A DNA stretch of 64,000 bases from positions 29,965 through 93,964 of the forward strand of contig CAVBGA010000193.1 of assembly GCA_963594675.1 (NCBI GenBank). Reading direction: 5' to 3'. A program made the translations under genes and the position numbers. Below, piece after piece: positions 26,321 to 35,002 of this stretch; within the stretch, counting starts at the first letter, position 1; every line of letters starts with the position of its first letter. This DNA is from Ruminococcus_G sp963594675 (lineage in GTDB: Bacteria > Bacillota > Clostridia > Lachnospirales > Lachnospiraceae). The notes beneath the pieces are model-generated. The model made no database searches. It saw only the letters and a program-made list of their open reading frames with translations, and had not been told where the DNA came from.

Positions 26321-26373
26321 GTTTCCTATACCGAAAGGACCTGCCACCGGCAGCTCCTTTCGGTATAGGAAAC
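26321..26373. repeat. Perfect 19-bp inverted repeat with inner stem
   Basis: Arms GTTTCCTATACCGAAAGGA (26321-26339) and its exact complement (26355-26373), with an inner CTGCC/GGCAG stem. Neither exit has a T tract, so it is not an obvious terminator. It lies between the regulator's terminator and the AP2 promoter. Confidence 0.85.
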
Positions 26374-26374
26374 G

Positions 26375-26416
26375 AAAAAAATGCTACAGAAGACTTTTGT
26401 CCATCTGCAGCATTTT
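26375..26416 (-). terminator. Terminator after the SARP-like response regulator
   Basis: Minus strand AAAATGCT and AGCATTTT stem with an extra CAGA/TCTG helix and a run of T. It lies 40 bases after the regulator stop, separating it from the AP2 transcript. Confidence 0.8.
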
Positions 26417-26455
26417 GCCAAATCCTTACGTTCACTATTCTGTTTTCTATTCCCA

Positions 26456-27244
26456 TTACTCCGACTGGTTTAAAATCCCTGCCAAGACCACCTCAGCCCA
26501 TGAATATTCTGAAAGGAATTCTCCTTCAAATCGATCCCTCTCTCCCATTGTCTTATCCTGCCATGCAAAATAATCAGAATCACAAAGGGCCGTATTCAAC
26601 ATCTGGCCGTGGGCCGTGGAGATCAGGAGTTCCCTTGCACCAGCGTCATCCAACACATGTTTTAATCGACTGAGGGCATTATAATAAACCTTCATAAGCT
26701 CATTACTGTATTCGCGATTTTCCCAGATTGTACTATAAATTTCTTCATTACTAATTTCTTTGCCTCTTCGTGAGGCAATCAAAGCCAAGATTTCCTTTGC
26801 TTTTCCATTTAATTTAATGGGTTTTCCATTCTTTAACACATTAAAACGTCCAAACATTTGGATATAAAATTCTTTGTGCAGTCGGGCGGAAAGTATGGTC
26901 ATCTTCTCTACCATCATTTGGATTGTCTCTTTTTTATAAGGTTTTATGATATAGTAATCCCCGCCAATCTCATTAAAATTTCGAAGATAATCATCATAGG
27001 CCGAGATAAATACAATTAAAAGTCCCGGATGAAATTCCCTAAGTTTGACCGCAAGTTCAATACCATTCATCCCCGGCAAACAAACATCCAAGATGGCAAG
27101 TTCAAAGTCATTTTCCTGTGCATAAGAAATTGCTTCTTCCGCCGTTTGAAATTGTGCAACCACATTTAAATTGGATATATCCTTGCTGTTTCGCATAAAG
27201 CTACGCAGCATAATTGCCTCATCGTCTACCAAAATAGCTCTCAT
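26456..27244 (-). CDS. Response regulator with SARP-like C-terminal output domain
   Basis: 262 residues. Receiver (1-120): LVDDEA acidic pair, LAILDVCLPGMNGIE phosphorylation site, FISAYDDY and IIKPYKKE. The output domain (about 135-235) begins QMFGRFNVLKNGKPIKLNGKAKEILALIASRRG, which is the winged-helix layout of SARP/BTAD-type activators, followed by a short helical stretch; it is shorter than full SARP proteins, without a complete BTAD. The start overlaps the sensor kinase stop by 4 bases. Likely target: the heptamer promoter at 26242-26273, and possibly its own operon promoter. Confidence 0.88.
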   Translation of the reverse strand: MRAILVDDEAIMLRSFMRNSKDISNLNVVAQFQTAEEAISYAQENDFELAILDVCLPGMNGIELAVKLREFHPGLLIVFISAYDDYLRNFNEIGGDYYIIKPYKKETIQMMVEKMTILSARLHKEFYIQMFGRFNVLKNGKPIKLNGKAKEILALIASRRGKEISNEEIYSTIWENREYSNELMKVYYNALSRLKHVLDDAGARELLISTAHGQMLNTALCDSDYFAWQDKTMGERDRFEGEFLSEYSWAEVVLAGILNQSE

Positions 27245-28026
27245 GCTTCTTCCATCCCCTTCTCATCTCTAATCGGAATTGTAACCGTAACCTTTGTCCC
27301 TATGTCAACTCGGCTGTCAACAGAAACATCTGCCTGCAACAAGGTTGCCAATCGAAAAATCAGATTTGCAAGTCCACTGGAGTCTCTTTCTCCACTCTCG
27401 ACTTCCTGCATGGTTTTCTCATAATCGAATCCCACACCATTGTCTTCTACGCATATGACATAACAATCCTCAGCACGTCTACTTGAAACTTTGACCTTTC
27501 CACCGGCAGCCCCACGATCAAAAATACCATGACGTACTGCGTTTTCCACAATAGGCTGAATGCTCAGAGGAATAATATCAAAGTCTTTTTCCTGACAATC
27601 GTATTCCACGTTAAGTCGATCACCAAAACGCATTTTTTCGATATTTACATAAGATACAATATTTTCCATTTCCTGAGAGAAAGGAACCAGCACATCGCTT
27701 GACATAGAACGAATACAGGCCCTTAGATGGGTGGTAAAATCATAAATCAAATCCGATGCATATTCAGGATCTTCCAGTACAATTTCCCGAATAGATGAAA
27801 GAGCATTATATAGGAAATGAGGCTGCATTTGACTGCTTGCATTTTTGGCTCTTGTTTGTTCAAGTTTATTCTGTGTACTCTTCAGCTCCTGCTTAAGAGC
27901 CATCTGCTCCTCTCTATATTGCTTCAAATCTACAACCACAGAATATCCATACATAATGCCAGAAGGAGTGCGTTTCGCATCCATAATATCGGAAACTTCT
28001 ATAAGCTTGCCATTCTTACAGAGCAT
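27241..28026 (-). CDS. C-terminal part of a frameshifted sensor kinase (LytS-type HisKA/HATPase)
   Basis: Kinase core of the sensor begun at 29678. QMQPHFLYNALSSIREIV carries the phospho-acceptor His of the LytS/YesM class; ATP-binding motifs are IQPIVENAVRHGIF and CVEDNGVGFDYE. The first residues (EYRMLCKNGKLIEVSD in the upstream continuation) complete the last PAS domain of the N-terminal fragment. The apparent ATG at 28026 has no ribosome site and lies inside that PAS, so this is not an independent gene. One extra G in the tract at 28049-28056 would join both parts into about 812 residues. Confidence 0.85.
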   Translation of the reverse strand: MLCKNGKLIEVSDIMDAKRTPSGIMYGYSVVVDLKQYREEQMALKQELKSTQNKLEQTRAKNASSQMQPHFLYNALSSIREIVLEDPEYASDLIYDFTTHLRACIRSMSSDVLVPFSQEMENIVSYVNIEKMRFGDRLNVEYDCQEKDFDIIPLSIQPIVENAVRHGIFDRGAAGGKVKVSSRRAEDCYVICVEDNGVGFDYEKTMQEVESGERDSSGLANLIFRLATLLQADVSVDSRVDIGTKVTVTIPIRDEKGMEEA

Positions 28027-29678
28027 ACGATATTCGCATTTTTCCGCGCCCCCCCCGTTTTGGCTATTTTGCCCAAAAAGGAGATGTATTTCTCTCTATC
28101 TTCTGTGCATATTAGCAGGTAGTATAAATGTTGCGGACCAATAATTTCATCAATCTCAGCATGGGTATAACCCAACATTTTACATAATCCCTCACTATAA
28201 TAGTTTACATGAATGGGGTTGGTAAGGATATGTCTGTGTACCGCTCCCGGTATCTGCGCATAAGTATCTAAGGCTTTTTCATGTTCATAATGCAAATCAC
28301 TAACATCAAAAAGCACGCAGAAAATATGTTTTATCTTGCCATCTGTGTCTGCAATAGGAATCATCTTTGTCTTAAGCCAGTAAAATTTATCAGGTTCCGG
28401 TGCAAGAATAGTTTCAAATGAACAATTTATCCCCTTTTTCTTGGCAATTTCAATCTCTGATTCCAACTCTTCAAAATCAAATTCCGGATGCATATGTTTA
28501 TAACTTTCATAAGCATCTATGGTTCCGTTTAAGGCACCTAATTTCAAATCACCAAAATTTTCCTGCATGGTTTTGATGGTCCCGGTATCAACCTCATACT
28601 CAAGCACCGCACAATGCGTAGAACTCAAAATATTTTTGTAATTTTCATTATAATGTTTAATCAGGTCCGCCTCCCTATCTTGTCGACGCATATGACTCCA
28701 TCCAGCAAGCACAATAATAACAATACATGCTATTAAAATCAGCACCACACTTATTAATGTTTTTTCCATTCGCTTTAGATTATCACTATAGTTTGCACTG
28801 GCATTTGCCTCATCCATAAAACCATATAATTTCCAACCACATTCGTCTAATGCTACACATCCCACGAAGCATCGACTTCCATTTATTTCTATCTTTTGTG
28901 CTTCATCGTCATCAGAAAGCCCTTGCACGCCATCGCTAAGATCATTAATATTCAAGGTACCACTTTCAGAAATATTATATTTCGCTAAAAAATCATACGC
29001 ACTTTCATTCCTAGCAATCACAGCTCCAGATTCATCGCACACAAAGAGAATCGATGATGCATCCGCAGTATCCGCTTGTACAAAAAGAGCATCCTCCAGA
29101 ACAGAAATCTCTTTACTGCAAAAGAGAACTCCCAACATCTTGCCATTCTCATCATATGCAGGCACAGATAAAATTACCCTAGGCTCACCTGTAGCTTTTG
29201 TTTCCGACAGATATTCACAAATTTGAGTGTGACTTCCATCCATAATTTCCTGAAAATATTCCCGATCCGAACAATTACCAATGGAAGTACCCTGATAATC
29301 AATCACATTTCCTTCTGTATCTGCCAAGCACAGGGTGCACAGTTCAAATGTACGAATGATAGAATTCAAAGTGGGTTGTATTCCTTTACTTGCAAAATGC
29401 CTGCCATCTGCCAACATGTCTGCAACAAGCCTTAGTGGTTGAAATTGTTCATTCATATGGTTTTTGAAAGCCGATTTCTGCATACCCACTGTAGACTCTA
29501 CTTCTGTAAGTGCACGAGATTCCACATTTTTCATCAGATTCACTTCGCAATGTAAAAATATAAAAACGCTTATAACCATAACTACAATGGCACACAGAAG
29601 GGATACATGTCGCTTTATAAAACGGCAGCACAGCCTATTTAAAGTTCTTTTATGATATAAATTTTCATTCTTTTCCAT
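27999..29678 (-). CDS. N-terminal part of the frameshifted sensor kinase (dCache-like sensor plus PAS)
   Basis: 559 residues as read. Membrane helices at about 28-50 and 305-328 flank an extracytoplasmic domain of about 250 residues with dCache-like features (FELCTLCLADTEGNVIDYQG, SDREYFQEIMDG). Two cytoplasmic PAS regions follow. At residue 541 the frame enters a G8 tract and ends after 19 residues that do not fit a PAS domain. As it stands the product is a membrane sensor without kinase. Either the tract is a phase-variation switch now in the off state, or the base count is a sequencing or assembly error. Confidence 0.85.
   Translation of the reverse strand: MEKNENLYHKRTLNRLCCRFIKRHVSLLCAIVVMVISVFIFLHCEVNLMKNVESRALTEVESTVGMQKSAFKNHMNEQFQPLRLVADMLADGRHFASKGIQPTLNSIIRTFELCTLCLADTEGNVIDYQGTSIGNCSDREYFQEIMDGSHTQICEYLSETKATGEPRVILSVPAYDENGKMLGVLFCSKEISVLEDALFVQADTADASSILFVCDESGAVIARNESAYDFLAKYNISESGTLNINDLSDGVQGLSDDDEAQKIEINGSRCFVGCVALDECGWKLYGFMDEANASANYSDNLKRMEKTLISVVLILIACIVIIVLAGWSHMRRQDREADLIKHYNENYKNILSSTHCAVLEYEVDTGTIKTMQENFGDLKLGALNGTIDAYESYKHMHPEFDFEELESEIEIAKKKGINCSFETILAPEPDKFYWLKTKMIPIADTDGKIKHIFCVLFDVSDLHYEHEKALDTYAQIPGAVHRHILTNPIHVNYYSEGLCKMLGYTHAEIDEIIGPQHLYYLLICTEDREKYISFLGKIAKTGGARKNANIVCSVRMASL
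28049..28056 (-). repeat. G8 homopolymer (C8 on the plus strand) at the frameshift in the sensor kinase
   Basis: Eight G on the coding strand between ACG-frame codons and GCGGAA. Nine (or six) G would fuse the two open frames exactly, restoring TGGGAEKCEYRMLCKNG. Eight puts the frame into early termination. Confidence 0.9.
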
Positions 29679-29700
29679 AACTCATATATATCCATCCTAT

Positions 29701-29732
29701 AAATTATCAAAATTCCACCCACATAATACCAA
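29701..29732 (-). promoter_or_regulatory. Possible SARP-type site upstream of the sensor kinase
   Basis: Minus strand TTGGTAT, four bases, TGGGTGG, eight bases, TAATTT. The second heptamer matches the AP2-promoter heptamer at 6 of 7 positions, the first at 5 of 7, with the same 11-bp period. Could give autoregulation; weaker than the AP2 site. Confidence 0.35.
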
Positions 29733-29835
29733 CAAATTGATATCTGTCGTTTTAATTTGACAAACACGGCAAAAATTACCACCGCTACAGCGGCAACATA
29801 GCCCTTATTGTTGTGGTACAGCTAAACCTGTATAT

Positions 29836-29865
29836 AAAAAAGGCTGCCTGTTGGCAACCTTTTTT
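29836..29865 (-). terminator. Terminator of the CoxE/MoxR-type operon
   Basis: AAAAAAGG-TGCC-loop-GGCA-CCTTTTTT hairpin seven bases beyond the stop at 29872; usable in both directions. Confidence 0.85.
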
Positions 29866-29871
29866 ATATTC

Positions 29872-31065
29872 TCATCGAACCAGCAAGCGTTTAATACCAT
29901 CCTCCAGTCCCTGCAGTGTCAGTCCATACATAGGAAATATCCTTCTTATTTCCTGAATGGTATAGTGTCCATAACTTCGACTCCAGAGTTCTTCTCGAAT
30001 GGGATTCAGCCAAATTTTTTTCTTATAATAGTGGTCCAATTTTTTCAACCACTCAATACCTGGCTCCTCATTGTAGCGGCTATAATAGATATTTCCGCCT
30101 TGGCTGAGAAGCTCATAGGGTGCCATAGAAGCATCCCCTACAAAGATCACTTTATACTCACTATCCAGCTTATGCATGACCCACTCCGTTTCTACGCTTT
30201 CCGAAAGCATGCAATAGGGTGTGGTATACAGGCGATCATAGATACAATTATGAAAATAATAGACCTGCAGATCCTTGAAATGATTGGATTTTCGCATAGC
30301 CTGAAAGAGCTGACTACAGATTCGGCTATAACAGGCCATGGAACCATCGGAATCTATCAAGAGCAGCACTTTGACTGTGTTTTTCCTGGGCTTTTCGTAG
30401 GCCAGAGTTAAGAGACCACCATTTTCACAGGTGGCATCTATCGTTTCTTCCACGTCCAGCTCTGTTTTCGCCGCATCCACTCGGGAAGAGTATTGCCGCA
30501 GCTTACGAAAGGCCATCTGAAACTGCCGAATGTCCAACTCATTGTCCTCCCGGAAGTCCCGGAAATTTCTCTCTCCTGCAATCTGCACCGCCGAGCGATG
30601 CCGACTCTCTCCTCCCACGCGAATTCCAGAAGGATGATAGCCCCCTCGGCCCATAGGGGAAGTTCCCCCAGTACCAATCCAATAATTGCCTCCGTGATGC
30701 TTTTCCTTCTGCTCCTGGATTCTCTCCTGAAACATTTGCAAAAGCTCCTGCAGACTGGAAATGGCTTTTTCTGGCATGGGCTTATCCTGAAGATCTCTCT
30801 CAAGTTCCCCATCGGAGAGCCATTTCCAAAATTCTTCCGGCAAATCCTCCGGGGTCTGAATGCCCTGAAAATATTCAGCAAAGACCTGATCAAATTTATC
30901 ATAATCCGCCTCTGTCTTGATCAAAATACTCCGACAAAGATGATAAAAAGAGGTTAAGGATGATCCTGCCAATCTCTGGTTAAGAGCCTCCATAAGGGTC
31001 ATCCACTCATTCATGGAAACGGAAAGGCCTCTGGCTCTCAGCAGATAAAAAAACGTTAAAAACAT
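29872..31065 (-). CDS. vWA-domain protein of the CoxE/MoxR-partner type
   Basis: 397 residues, no signal peptide. The N-terminal half is helical and resembles CoxE-like proteins (FYLLRARGLSVSMNEW at the start). The C-terminal half is a vWA domain with intact MIDAS DSDGSMACYSR and a conserved Thr/Asp later (VGDASMAPYELL). With the MoxR AAA+ ATPase immediately upstream (12-base gap) it forms the widespread MoxR-vWA pair, thought to act as a chaperone or metal-insertion module; the client is not evident from neighbours. Confidence 0.88.
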   Translation of the reverse strand: MFLTFFYLLRARGLSVSMNEWMTLMEALNQRLAGSSLTSFYHLCRSILIKTEADYDKFDQVFAEYFQGIQTPEDLPEEFWKWLSDGELERDLQDKPMPEKAISSLQELLQMFQERIQEQKEKHHGGNYWIGTGGTSPMGRGGYHPSGIRVGGESRHRSAVQIAGERNFRDFREDNELDIRQFQMAFRKLRQYSSRVDAAKTELDVEETIDATCENGGLLTLAYEKPRKNTVKVLLLIDSDGSMACYSRICSQLFQAMRKSNHFKDLQVYYFHNCIYDRLYTTPYCMLSESVETEWVMHKLDSEYKVIFVGDASMAPYELLSQGGNIYYSRYNEEPGIEWLKKLDHYYKKKIWLNPIREELWSRSYGHYTIQEIRRIFPMYGLTLQGLEDGIKRLLVR

Positions 31066-31077
31066 TCTACCACCTTA

Positions 31078-31923
31078 CTACCACCTCTTAGAGGCAAATC
31101 CGCCCCTGCTCTTTGCCATCTCCATAGCTTCAATATCCTGATTTTTCTTTAAAAGAACCCCCACAAAAGGAATTTCCTTTGTGATCCGATCCACACTGAT
31201 GCCACTGATTATAAGAGCCTGAATCCAATCCAGAAGCTCGGAGGTTCCAGGTTTTTTTTGAATATTTCTCATGGAACGAATCTCATAAAAAGCCTCGATA
31301 GCTTTGGATACTAATTTTTCATCAATATCTCCATAATGCACCTTAATGATCTCCCGCATTTTCTCTTCACCTGGAAACTCTATATAATGGAAGATACACC
31401 TTCTCAAAAAGGCATCTGGCAGTTCTTTTTCCGCATTGGAGGTGATAATCACAATAGGTCTTTGTTTTGCCTTAATGGTCTCCTTGGTTTCATTGATGTA
31501 GAATTCCATCTTGTCCAGCTCCCAGAGCAAGTCATTGGGAAATTCCAGATCCGCCTTGTCAATTTCATCAATCAGAAGTACCACCTGTTCTTCTGAAGCA
31601 AAAGCCTCTCCTAACTTTCCTAGCTTAATATATTGCTTCACGTCCTTCACATCTCCCTCACCAAACTGGCTGTCATAGAGACGCTGCACCGTGTCATAAA
31701 CATAGAGGCCTTCCTGGGCCTTGGTGGTGGACTTAATGCTCCAAATCAATAGTTTCTTATGAAGGGTCTCCGCAATAGCTTCTGCCAGCATGGTCTTGCC
31801 GGTTCCCGGCTCACCCTTAATCAAAAGAGGTTTCTCCAGAGCCATAGCCACATTGCAGGTATTCATCAATTCATCCCCGGCAACATATTTGCTGCCCATA
31901 TCAAATGTCCTAAGTTTTTCCAT
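31078..31923 (-). CDS. MoxR-family AAA+ ATPase
   Basis: 281 residues. Walker A IKGEPGTGKTMLAEAIA (near residue 36), Walker B VVLLIDEIDKAD, sensor 1 IVITSNAEKELPDAFLRRC including the arginine finger. The proteins of this family remodel a partner together with a vWA protein, here the gene just downstream. Start overlaps nothing; a 76-base gap separates it from the cell-wall hydrolase upstream. Confidence 0.93.
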   Translation of the reverse strand: MEKLRTFDMGSKYVAGDELMNTCNVAMALEKPLLIKGEPGTGKTMLAEAIAETLHKKLLIWSIKSTTKAQEGLYVYDTVQRLYDSQFGEGDVKDVKQYIKLGKLGEAFASEEQVVLLIDEIDKADLEFPNDLLWELDKMEFYINETKETIKAKQRPIVIITSNAEKELPDAFLRRCIFHYIEFPGEEKMREIIKVHYGDIDEKLVSKAIEAFYEIRSMRNIQKKPGTSELLDWIQALIISGISVDRITKEIPFVGVLLKKNQDIEAMEMAKSRGGFASKRW

Positions 31924-31999
31924 AGTTCTCCTCTAATTTTTCCCTCAAGCATCTTTCCTATTTTCTTTGCTTATAGGCTTTTCCTTCTATATCCTTACA

Positions 32000-33124
32000 T
32001 TACCATGCATGATATCTTCTATAAATTTCATCATCCTCCCGGTCTGTGACCCAGATACCTCGATTTTCTATATTATTGCTTTCGTTTGACACATCTCCTG
32101 CGCAATGGATGAAAATATGCTGGCCCCCTGTCAGCTGACCTAGGTAAATGCCAATATGATTTCCTGCTGCCGCGCTGCCGTTGGCATGCTCCAGGAAAAT
32201 ATCTCCCGGAACCAGCTCATCCTTGGAAATGGTCTTAAACTGATCCTGATAAAGGAAAATATCCGTCCAAAAATTAGGCAGCACATCTGTGCAATTGTCT
32301 CCATAATAAAAGCAATTTGCCACATAGGAAGAGCAATCCAGATAAGAAGGATTTTCTGCGCTGGGTTCATTTCTCTTGTGCTGGTTATAGGTCACCCGAC
32401 TCACCAGATACAAGGCTCTGGAAAGTACATTCAGACGATCCTGAGTCATTTCCGGATAATCATTCCAGGTGCCCATGGTCTCACGCACCAGGCCAATCTC
32501 CCCAGAAGAAAGCATAGTGAAATTGCCCCACAGCACGCCATCATCATCAAACCAATAATAGCGATCATTTTTCTTAACAAATTGAAGACCGGTTAATAAA
32601 TTTCCCTTGTCCTCAGCATAATAATATTTGCCATCTTCAAACTCGATCCATCCGGTTCTCATCTTACCTCTTTTGTTGAAATAATACATGACACCGTTAA
32701 TGGTCTGTTTTCCTGTCAGCATCTTTCCCTCATCATCAAAATAATACCAGTGGTCATCGATCTGCTGCCAGCCTGTCTGATATTCCCCATTTTCATCGGG
32801 ATAATAGACGTCGTCTCCTTTTTTTACCAATCCCAGCTCTTCATAACTTTTTTCTTTCTTAGCTTTTTTACTGCTTTTTCCTTTTTCATCGGAAGTATTC
32901 GTTTCAGAGCTGCTATTATCGGAACTAGCCCCAGAATTGTCACCATCAGAAGCATCTCCCGAATCTTTATCATCAGAAGACGTTCCGTCAGCACTGTCGC
33001 TGGCAAGCTGGCTGTCTGCCCCCGAAGCATTCCCTGTAGTATTTCCTGCAAAACGAGCATTTAAACCGGCAACGCCCAGCATTAATACGCCAGCAATTAT
33101 GGCTATTACAATTGTTTTTTTCAT
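32000..33124 (-). CDS. Secreted cell-wall hydrolase: choline-binding-type repeats plus NlpC/P60-like domain
   Basis: 374 residues. N-terminal signal anchor (about 4-24), Ser/Asp-rich linker (25-90), then at least three cell-wall-binding repeats of the W-YYFD-G type (GWQQIDDHWYYFDDEG, INGVMYYFNKRGKMRTGW, DGKYYYAEDKGNLLTGL). The C-terminal domain has the NlpC/P60-like core LDCSSYVANCFYY (catalytic Cys) and GNHIGIYLGQ (catalytic His). It likely cuts peptidoglycan stem peptides. It follows the SGNH hydrolase gene by 14 bases. Confidence 0.85.
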   Translation of the reverse strand: MKKTIVIAIIAGVLMLGVAGLNARFAGNTTGNASGADSQLASDSADGTSSDDKDSGDASDGDNSGASSDNSSSETNTSDEKGKSSKKAKKEKSYEELGLVKKGDDVYYPDENGEYQTGWQQIDDHWYYFDDEGKMLTGKQTINGVMYYFNKRGKMRTGWIEFEDGKYYYAEDKGNLLTGLQFVKKNDRYYWFDDDGVLWGNFTMLSSGEIGLVRETMGTWNDYPEMTQDRLNVLSRALYLVSRVTYNQHKRNEPSAENPSYLDCSSYVANCFYYGDNCTDVLPNFWTDIFLYQDQFKTISKDELVPGDIFLEHANGSAAAGNHIGIYLGQLTGGQHIFIHCAGDVSNESNNIENRGIWVTDREDDEIYRRYHAW

Positions 33125-33138
33125 AAGTCCCCTCTTTT

Positions 33139-33750
33139 CTATGCAAGGTCCAGAAGAAGATTTTGCAAGACTTGGGCCATTCGTCCGGCAAATTCCCGAT
33201 GTCCGGCCTCCTCCATATGCACCCCATCTGTAGCCATAGTCAACTGCAGGGAAGAAGCATCTGCAAAATACACATCCATTTTCTCTGCCAACTCATCATA
33301 ACACTCCGCCAATTTCAAAGAAGCCTGGGCATAAGCGCCATAAGGGCCTTTCTCCTGAATAGCCGGCGGGGCAATCAAAAGAATCTTCTTGGGTCCCACA
33401 GGCATGTCACAAAATTTCTTCACATGACATAAAAGACGTTCCATTTTCCCTGCCACAAAATCCGGATCCGGAGCGGGCATATTTAGCAAATCATTGCTGC
33501 CCAACATAATCGCAAAGATATCCAGTGGAATGCAATTTAAAATGGTCTGATCCATAGGCTGCATTCCGTAGCCAGAGGCGGGAATTTCCCGGCCACATTC
33601 TCCATCAGCCACCACCCGCCAGGAATCTTTCACCAATTTCTGCAGCTGATTGGTCCAACGAACAGACTCTGGAAAACGATAGCCATATCTTCGATTTCCA
33701 TCATATCCATAAGTATTGGAATCTCCATAAAATAATATTTTCTTCTTCAT
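33139..33750 (-). CDS. SGNH/GDSL-type hydrolase
   Basis: 203 residues, cytoplasmic by sequence. Block I FYGDSNTYGYDGN (catalytic Ser), block II Gly near YGMQPMDQ, block III MLGSNDLL (Asn), block V DGVHMEEAGH (Asp and His). Likely an esterase or deacylase; the substrate is unknown, although the downstream cell-wall hydrolase hints at wall polymers. Start at 33750 fits GGAGG ten bases upstream. Confidence 0.9.
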   Translation of the reverse strand: MKKKILFYGDSNTYGYDGNRRYGYRFPESVRWTNQLQKLVKDSWRVVADGECGREIPASGYGMQPMDQTILNCIPLDIFAIMLGSNDLLNMPAPDPDFVAGKMERLLCHVKKFCDMPVGPKKILLIAPPAIQEKGPYGAYAQASLKLAECYDELAEKMDVYFADASSLQLTMATDGVHMEEAGHREFAGRMAQVLQNLLLDLA

Positions 33751-33809
33751 CGCTTTCTCGCCTCCGAAAGGCTTTCCTTTCGCTCGTGTATGGCTTCTTG
33801 CCACATATA

Positions 33810-33818
33810 TGTTATAAT
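33810..33818 (+). promoter_or_regulatory. Extended -10 promoter for the 33866 gene
   Basis: TGTTATAAT (TG-N-TATAAT) with no convincing -35; about 40 bases before the ribosome site. Confidence 0.5.
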
Positions 33819-33865
33819 ATTAGTTACCCAAAAACAAGAAGGAAGTTAGAGGAGAATTTTATATT

Positions 33866-35002
33866 ATGGTCGAGAATAAAGAAAGAAATCAAGTTGCGGA
33901 AATCCTAAAAAAGATTCCCGATCTTCATAAGGAATGGAATGTCAATCAGCTCAGTCAGAATCAATGGAATGAGCTGTATACGGAACGTAGTGAACTGCAC
34001 AAGGTAAAGAATGAATTGGATCGACTTCTGGATATTTTCTTGAAGGAAGGTGCCAAAGAAAGGGACAGCATCTCGGATCTTATTTATGGGAAAATCGAAG
34101 TGCTCTTAATCCTGCAGGAAATTCTTTTTATGGACGGAGTTATTGATACCGAGCTGGATATTTGCCTGCAGTTGGATAAAACCTATCAGCTGGCCCAGGA
34201 GCATACCTTCTGGAATCAGCAGTTGGCACGAAAAAGAAATATGCTGCGTATTGCCGTCCTCTATTACCTGAACGGAGATGACAAAAAGAGCCGCCGCCTC
34301 TATCGAGAGGCCTGCGAACTGCCTGTCATCGGCAATACCATTCGCAATGTCTATCTTTTCGCCAAATGTTATGAGCAGGAAGCCGCTTTTGAGATGAATC
34401 TTCCGGCAGAAGGCTTCCAGTATCAGGAAAGTCATCTTCCGGCTCTTCTGGAATATCTGTCTGCCTTTGGACGTTTCCTGATTCCCCTATTAAAGGATGA
34501 GGAAGTTTATACCCCCCAGGAGGCCAAACTCTTGCAGGAGCTTTTCACCCGTATGGCTACCATGACTTCCCAGGCTTTTGAAGCCCAGTTAAAAAACAAA
34601 CGCCCGGAAGTAGGCATTGCTTGCCTGAAATGTTTCGCTGACACTGCCGATCAGGCCTCTCAGGAAATGCAAAACACCTTCAAATCCAGCATTTGGTATA
34701 TTGAATCCACCTATGCCTGGGCCTTAGCCCGCACCTCCCAGATTGATCTGGCAGATGCATTTTTAAAAAAACATATGAGCCGTCCGGAGAGAGTCCATAT
34801 GGAATTGGATGACCACACTCAGGATACTGGGCTGGTGGCTCAGATTAGCGATATGCTTTATTTCGCCTACTATATTGTATGGGCCATTCGCTATCCCCTG
34901 GCTATTGAGGAAACCAGACATTTCCGCAGCCATCTCTCCAATGAGAATCTGATTACTGCAAGACAAATCATTGACGCCGCAAAAGGAAAAACAAAAAAAT
35001 GA
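33866..35002 (+). CDS. Conserved-looking alpha-helical protein of unknown function
   Basis: 378 residues, almost wholly helical, without signal peptide, membrane helices or recognised catalytic motif. It has moderate acidity, and short segments (YYLNGDDKKSRRLYREACELP) recall TPR-like helical repeats. I do not recognise a family. AGAGGAG precedes the ATG. Its stop overlaps the start of the PF06541-like membrane protein by 4 bases (ATGA), so the two probably work together at the membrane. Confidence 0.7.
   Translation: MVENKERNQVAEILKKIPDLHKEWNVNQLSQNQWNELYTERSELHKVKNELDRLLDIFLKEGAKERDSISDLIYGKIEVLLILQEILFMDGVIDTELDICLQLDKTYQLAQEHTFWNQQLARKRNMLRIAVLYYLNGDDKKSRRLYREACELPVIGNTIRNVYLFAKCYEQEAAFEMNLPAEGFQYQESHLPALLEYLSAFGRFLIPLLKDEEVYTPQEAKLLQELFTRMATMTSQAFEAQLKNKRPEVGIACLKCFADTADQASQEMQNTFKSSIWYIESTYAWALARTSQIDLADAFLKKHMSRPERVHMELDDHTQDTGLVAQISDMLYFAYYIVWAIRYPLAIEETRHFRSHLSNENLITARQIIDAAKGKTKK

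Noticed and set aside
26321..26373. The 19-bp inverted repeat as a terminator
   Set aside because: No T tract on either exit, and a complete terminator lies immediately beside it at 26375-26416.
28026..28144. Independent start for the kinase core at 28026
   Set aside because: No ribosome site, and the ATG lies inside the PAS domain; fusion through the G tract explains it better.
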